From assembly GCA_035235625.1 (NCBI GenBank), contig CP141149.1, positions 27,955,753 to 28,019,752 of the forward strand: a stretch of 64,000 bases of DNA. Direction: 5' to 3'. The notes beneath the pieces are model-generated. The model did no database searches. It worked only from the letters and a program-made list of their open reading frames with translations, and was not told where the DNA came from. This stretch comes from Saururus chinensis. Lineage: Eukaryota; Streptophyta; Magnoliopsida; Piperales; Saururaceae. Numbering within the stretch: the first letter of the stretch is position 1; the number at the start of each line of letters is the position of its first letter. This document shows, piece after piece, positions 57,804 to 64,000 of this stretch. The translations under genes were made by a program, and so were the position numbers.

Positions 57804-59220
57804 ATAAGCACCTTAACTAGAGCCCGAGTCAGGTAATTGAATATTACTATAATTTACTCATAAAGGAAAAATGGTCATATGATATCTTTTGAGATTTTCC
57901 CATTCTAAAACTTGGTTAGGACACTCGTCAAAATCTCTGGGTTCAATGTTATTTTTTACATATTTTTTGGGCAAGTAAAAAGATTTGAGTACTTTTTATT
58001 GTTTTTTTTTAAATTGAACCAACCCCGACCTGGGCCAGACCAAGCCGGTCGGATCCAAACCAAATGAGGGACGAACTCGAGTGGGTCATCTTCATCCCTT
58101 TGGGCAGCAAGTGTTGGTCTTCGGTGGTGCACTACTGATTGCCACAAACAGGTGAAGAGGTGAGTTAAATTAGATTGTCCCCGAGGGGCAATTCTGATTG
58201 ACATGGTCGTGACCACAGTGGCGGCTTGTTGTGGCTTCTGCTAGCAATTGAAAGTTCTACCCAAATTTTCTTTTATGACCAGAGAGAGAGCAAAGGAGGG
58301 GAAAAGATGGTGGTGACAATTGACAGTGGTTTCGTGAGGTGGCTCCACAGGTTGCCAATGGCAAGACCTTATTGGAATGGGTCGAGGGTAGAAGGGCTGA
58401 AGGCAGTGACTCACCATGCACTGATCAGGTGGATTGCACAGCCGGCTGCTGCCCTCAACCCATTTCACCAGAAAGGGAGCTACCACACTGGAGCTTGTAG
58501 TGGCAACCCCTCACCGGCCACTATTTGGCATGATGGTAGCAAGGAAGAAAGGGGAGGGACGTTGCATGACCTCCCTCCTACCATTGCCTCTACATATCAC
58601 TAAGAGGACTCGCTGGAGGAGAAGAAGAAGAAGGGTCAGTGGCCCCTCCCCTCTTGTCGACCCACTAGGTGACTACCTAAGCACTGCCACAGGTAGTGGC
58701 ATGGCTATTGTAGTGCACAGCCTGTCGGCTAGTAGCCAAATGACACGTTGGCCTGCTCCCATCGATAATCTGATGAGACCAAGTTGCGTTTAGCTTAATT
58801 AATTAACACTTAATTAAATCATATTAAGTGACTAATCATGAATTATACAATAATTTTCAAAATAATGTCATTTAGCAATCTGACCTCATCCAACACTGGT
58901 CTTTGCGCTCTCTCCTCATAGTCTCCATTTGGATTCACCTGAAAAGCTTTTTCTTTGGTGGCTTCTCTTTTATTCCCCTTAGGTAAAAAAGTTCCCCCCT
59001 TATAAACCCTAATTATTTTTTATAATCATGTGAATTAAGGTTCTTAATCCCCTTAAACATTTAGCCAAAATACCCCTTCCTAGGCTGCCTACTTAGGCTA
59101 TATTTTAATAAATTTTGTACCCTAATTAATCGGGCTAGGTTATATTTTAATAAATTTTGCATCTTAATTAATTGGGCCTATAGAATAACGTAAGCGGCCC
59201 AAATGTAAGCCTCATCCAGT
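57804..59220 (-). mobile_element. A-type LTR fragment
   Basis: This aligns loosely with 17440-18660: GGTCCAGACC..CCGGTCGGAT against the GACCCGG block, then a GC-richer block, then CTTATAAACCCTAATT..GGGCCTATAGAATAACG against TTATAGGCATGAG..GGGCCCGTATAGTGAC. It ends near the duplication breakpoint at 59262. A separate LTR terminus, GGTCAGGGTGTTACA, lies just left at 57789-57803. Frames at 58226-58793 are unrecognised. Confidence 0.5.
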
Positions 59221-59502
59221 AAACATGTGCTATACATGGTGTTTACCTTAATTTTTTTTTTAAAAAAAAAGGAAAGAGGGAAGGAAGGAGGAATATATGT
59301 CACCGGAGCCATCGCCAATTTACAGGCCTGTCTCGGGAACCACTCAACCACCACTTATCGCAGGCCGGCCAGGCAGTCACCTATCCCTCTCTTTTCAGTC
59401 GCTCTCAGAAACCTCCCTTTTCACCCTCGAGCCCCTCCTCCGCTTCGGGGTACTACTCATCGTTGCAAATTATAGGTTGGGTATATAACAATATATATCA
59501 TT

Positions 59503-62018
59503 CTACATACTAGATAGAGTATCGTTCAACTCTTTGCCACTGGTCTCCAACGGGAAGAGTACAACTGCAATTCCTGAAAAGAATACTATCAATTCAAATA
59601 CAATAATAGCAACAGTTCGATGACAGCTATGCATCAACCCCACTGCTACAAGAGGGCATACGATACCACCAATTCTTGCCACTGAGCTTGCAACACCAAA
59701 GCCAGTTGTCCTAACTGAGGTCGGATATATCTACAGAAGGCACGAAACAATTACTTCGCGGGATTAGCTAGTATTGCAATCAGAAAATTTACGCTACGAC
59801 CACCATCGTATATTTGGGAAGCAAAGCGAAGCAAAAAAAATGCGAGATGAACCCAAACGATTACCTCTGGAGCATATATGTATACGATTGTGAAGGTTCC
59901 TGTAATGCATATCCGGGCGCCAAATAATAGAGCAGTTGTTAGATGCTCCGATTGATGGAATGACAGAGGGAGAAGGAAAATGCAGCAAGTAAAGAGCATT
60001 AACGACATTGAGAGCTTTCGACCAATCCTGTCTACCAATGCTGCAGATAATATAAGCCCTGGTATTTCTGAAACAAAAACTTAGGGCCACTTTTTTAGTC
60101 ACGCTTGTTAGACCTAAAAAAAATAGCTTTATCATAAAACCGTATAGGTATCAAGAAAACCTACCAGCCAAACTCGTGATGAATACATCTCTGTAAAGTT
60201 TTACATCTTCTCTATTCTTTGAATGGGACACAAGTTTGGAACAGTCACGTTTCGTGTTGCTTAACTCAGAAGTCAACAAGACAATGCCATAGTATGAAAA
60301 TGCATTTCCAAAGAACACCACCCACAGGAGGATAGTTGATTTGATTAATTTTGGTGATAACAGCATAACCAATGAAGACAATCCTCCCATTCTGGACACT
60401 GTCTTTTCGATAGTGATAGCCCTATGTTGATCAGCATTGGTTTCGTCTTCTTCCGCAGAACGTAAATCAGGCTCCTCCATGGGGGTACTTCTTTCACCAT
60501 ATCTTTGTTCGTTATCAGAGATAAGCGTACCATGAGGTAGTCTAGCTTGGTTCACTTTCGCAATTTTCTCCAGAATATGCAGTGCATCAGTTTTCCTACC
60601 TTTCATGCATAGGTATCTGGGTGACTCAGGCACAACCGTGTAAAATAAAAGGAGCATTAATGTTGGAAGAGAAGAGAACGCAAGTAACCATCTCCAGCCC
60701 ATTGTTGGCATGATAATCTGAGGGTCATATGACAAGGATTATGCTCCAAACTTCTACTATATTTGTCAGGCGTCTCATCAAAAGAAAGGAAAAGAAGAAA
60801 AATAATCTCCAAGGGGCAGGAACTTAATACTATAATATTCTTCAAGTGTAAGAAAAAGAAGAATTGTTCCCCCTTGTGGCAGAATTAGGCTTTAGAACTG
60901 TCAATTATAGGGAATTCCTTCTCACAATTTTTGGATGCATTGATATGTGCCCAGAAATTCAATGCAGGATCATTTTCTAAATTCAAAGAGAATAAATGCT
61001 TGGTGAACATAAAACAGATTTTCTTTCTACACCAAATCAACATTACTGCTAGTTCATGAATACATCGGAAGAAATTGCAACCAAAGTGACTTCCACAAGA
61101 TATGGGGAAATATTCTGGGGACATCCAAGCTTTGTGTACTCCTAGAATTTTGATACATTATAAAAATGATACGTTTTAAAATCGTAAATTTATTTTAACG
61201 CTTGTTCCTAAATTTTAATATTCAGGCACTCATTTTCAAAATGATACATTTATTTTAAAAATGATTGACTGAAATATTATAAAATCTAGGGCACTAAAAT
61301 AACAGAAGAAGAAAAAATTGTACATAACAGAATTTTCTTTCTAGTATTAAAACTAATTACGGAGGTGAGATTGGCAGTACCCATGCTAGGGAAGCTTCAA
61401 AAATTGTACCAAGAGTCCAGAAGGCTGAAAATATAACCATCCATTTTCCTCTATTTGGAGCTGGGATAAACTCTAAAAACCATGACGATAACACTGGGCC
61501 ACCTCCCAATCCAATGCCAACTAGGAAGCGAGAAAGAATTAATGTAGTATAGTTTGGAGAAACAGCACTTATAAGACCGGCTCCACCAGTAATGACTGCC
61601 GTTATAAAAAAGCCCTTCCTGCACCAACAGAAGCAAAAGTTTTGCAACACAAAAAATCATTAAAGATAGTGCAAACACATTCTCAGGGAAAACACTCTCA
61701 CCATAATAAGCAATTATGGAAAGATCACAGGAATAGACGGATTGCTTGCCTCCTTCCGTAATTATCTGAAACAATGCCCCAGCAGCAGGCCCCAATTAAC
61801 ATGCCGGCAAAAACAGCACTAGAGATCAAACTCTCTTCATGTGATGAAAGGTTCCACTTGAGTTGAACTGCTGGTCCCACAAAAGATAGAAGCATCATCT
61901 CCATCGCCTCCGCAACCCATCCCATGCCAGCATAAGCAAGAACAAGGAACTGATACTTCCCAAATCCCAAAGATACAAGTGCTTCATCAACAGTAAAGAA
62001 CAACTGTCCGTTTTCCAT
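59503..62018 (-). CDS. OCT7: OCT7/NiaP-like MFS transporter, copy 2
   Basis: Exons 62018-61750, 61618-61381, 60717-60165, 60067-59865 and 59730-59503 have the same lengths as in copy 1 and give 496 aa without a stop or frameshift. About 27 residues differ by eye (about 95% identity). Changes cluster in the loop between helices 6 and 7 (for example ESDLLYAKE to EPDLRSAEE) and in a loop of exon 3 ([15 protein letters not shown] to [15 protein letters not shown]). The motif [12 protein letters not shown] (81-92) keeps all key residues, and VDRIGRK is kept. One change near the membrane is CLVG to FLVG in exon 2. It is probably a functional membrane transporter for nicotinate or organic cations (substrate inferred from the family). 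Same GC-AG first coding intron as copy 1. Confidence 0.93.
61744..61751 (-). other. GC donor of the first coding intron, copy 2
   Basis: AG|GCAAGC, identical to copy 1. Confidence 0.85.
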
Positions 62019-62568
62019 CTGTCAAGATCATAAATATGAGAAACGCCGTCGTGAAAATATACAACTTAGGACTTCTTACAAAATTCAGAAGTTACGTTAA
62101 ACAAGACATAGATGGTTCACCGTCAAAGACCCTCAAGTTTGAAAACATTTTGCTAATAATTTCATAGACTGAAAAGGCTAATTTGGTTATCAAGGTTGAT
62201 TAAGGAAAATAAGACCGTATTCATGAGTAAAAAATGGTTCCCTACCCCCCTAAAAACATCTTTATTTATAAGTTCCAAATGAAACTTCACGGTGAAATAT
62301 TAAATCCGTTTACTCCTCTCCAAAAGATGAATTCCACTAACTCTGATAATTTTGATGGTGCATCAATCGAGTAACTAACAAATTTTCGTCTTCCACTTGA
62401 AGTGGCTCAGAAAACAAGCTAAAACGATTGATATTGAAATGACAAATTATCAGTTCACTCTATAACACAGCTAAAATACCTCTTTTAATATATAATCATA
62501 TCTGGATTTTAAAAAAAATAATAATCAAAGGAATAGAACGAACGAAAACGGCGGGAAACGGGGATTAC

Positions 62569-62800
62569 CTTATGAAATCCAGATGAAGGAGAGTGCTGCA
62601 AACAGCTGAATCGAATGATAATTTGAAGTCGAAAGCAGCCAACTGAATCGCCAACTGGAGAAGGTTGACGGCAAGAGCAAATCTGGCCAATACGAGCAGA
62701 CGGGATGAAATGTGAAGATAACGGGAGCCGGTTGCGGGAGGGATGGAATCTCTTCCTCTCGCTCCGGAGTCCGGACAACGACTAATTCATCTAATTTAAT
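62569..62800 (-). other. Probable 5'-UTR exon of transporter copy 2
   Basis: It ends TTTCATAAG|GTAATC on the minus strand (copy 1 has CACCAG). The leader intron is about 550 bp, half that of copy 1. Confidence 0.6.
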
Positions 62801-63516
62801 CAAAACAATTAAATGAATATTAGCGCTCTATGTTCTCACGATCCAACATATTCGTAAGGCTACGAATGGATTGTTAGCTCTATTTGTTTAACGGAAAAAT
62901 ATATGGACTTGTCTAGCTTTGCTTTTTTGAGTAAGTTCACTGACCAATCACGTGAGGCTGCTGCATAAAAAAAAGTTTAGTTATAGAAATTTGAGAACCT
63001 TATCCAACATGTTCTCATGTTCTAAATTCCTCGAGCCGTTAAGAATAGGGACAGTCGATCTTATCATTAATAGTGAATAGGGAAACGTTTTTAATACTCT
63101 AACTCTGTATTTGAGTCTTTTATTTATAAGATCGTATATATTTGCATATATCAACACAAGTAGCATGTGTAGTCAATTTTAGAGTCTATATACACCCCAA
63201 TAATTGTTTTAGTACCTTAATAACCCAATAAACCCTTTTATAAAATTATAAATAAAATGAGGTATTGAGGAAATAAGTGGGGTACATAGAGACTCATTCT
63301 TTCAAATATTAAAGGCTTACATGTATCCCTGAAGTTGAGATCAGTGTCAAAGTGGAGTATGAAAAAATCTTCTTAACGCAAGAGTTGTTGTTTGTATAGA
63401 ACAACATTGATGATGAAGATGACTAGTGATGAATATCCTCGTGCTTACTAATATAGGATTCAAAATCAGTGCTTTAAAATTTGGCCTAGCCTATAACCAA
63501 GATTGACAATTGTATT

Positions 63517-64000
63517 TGTCACAACCCAAAATTTTAAAACTCATTTTAATAAAAGATGTGTGATATATTATAATCTTTTTCTTTAATAAACATAAAATAA
63601 ATCATTCAATTAAATATCTGAATCATGATAATTATGGTTCACAAATGCAAATAATAAAACATATGTGTTGAAAGTTCATAAATAGCATTCTAACCCTCAA
63701 AGTACGAGTTTGTCATATATTCAAAAATAAATAACTAAGTAAAGTTGATTCTCACGCCAATAAATTGAGTTACCTATAGAATTATAGAAGTAAAAAACTA
63801 AATCTCAAGTACAAAATCATCCTGAATCCCCCACAGATGATTCTAGTCTAGTTAGTCTTCGCCTAAAGAGCATGTTACCAACAATACCAAATAATAATGG
63901 AAAATCTCATCTATTTGGTAGAAAGTTTACAAAAGGACAAAAACTTATATACTCATTGGACAACGTCTCTAATGTTACTTCTACTTAAAAACAATAATAT
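63517..64000 (-). mobile_element. A-type LTR, partial (window edge)
   Basis: Starts TGTCACAACCC and follows 34495-35065 nearly base for base, except for an approximately 25-bp deletion near its right edge. Confidence 0.85.

Larger units (their letters stand above)
59262..64000. repeat. Segmental duplication, copy 2
   Basis: Co-linear with 29601-35065. It contains the second transporter, its flank and the first 484 bp of the A-type LTR (63517 on). It continues past the window. Relative to copy 1 it has lost about 559 bp of the 5'-UTR intron and some short segments. Confidence 0.93.

Overview
The window is plant nuclear DNA. It holds spliced genes with GT-AG introns, plant-type gene families (a DUF1218 membrane protein, a pentatricopeptide-repeat pseudogene, an OCT7/NiaP-like transporter), Ty1/copia and Ty3/gypsy LTR elements primed by initiator tRNA-Met, and AT-rich spacers. 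It looks like a TE-rich flowering plant; I cannot place it more closely. There are four credible protein-coding genes. Almost everything else is transposon-derived or unassigned spacer.

Layout. 1-2920: spacer. 2921-4354 (+): three-exon DUF1218 four-helix membrane protein. 4915-6331 (-): two pieces of a decayed PPR gene, split by a repeat that occurs again at 6380-11870. 6671-11631 (-): complete but dead Ty1/copia element with 203/202-bp LTRs, PBS, PPT and a TATAT target duplication. 12452-12943: hAT-like MITE. 15319-18933: 3.6-kb solo LTR with target duplication AAGGG. About 20160-27823 (+): gene for a CWC21/SRRM2-like splicing factor (cwf21 domain plus long RS/charged tail, 750 aa) with a 5'-UTR intron and a 3.8-kb coding intron. 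29850-33690 (-): OCT7/NiaP-like MFS transporter copy 1, 496 aa, five coding exons.

34495-59261 is a LTR graveyard. It contains large LTRs of at least three related groups, called A, B and C here. One C-type LTR (39343-43693, TSD TCCCC) lies inside an older C-type LTR. A 4.0-kb B-type solo LTR (45533-49549, TSD GGTAT) lies in the same host. An inverted B-type 5' LTR follows (52210-53942) with PBS and a degenerate gypsy pol. The LTRs carry private minisatellites (23-, 28-, 35-, 55-, 66- and 472-bp periods) that account for part of their unusual length.

59262-64000 repeats 29601 to about 35065: a second intact OCT7-like transporter (-), about 95% identical in protein to the first, plus its promoter and the downstream A-type LTR. 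The offset is 29.66 kb, so the window may cover one unit of a tandem segmental duplication. Both transporter copies use a GC-AG intron after codon 89.

The genes do not form a pathway. The most unusual content is the nested large-LTR cluster with copy-specific minisatellite growth between two young transporter paralogues. I found no CRISPR array, tRNA, rRNA or microbial-type system.
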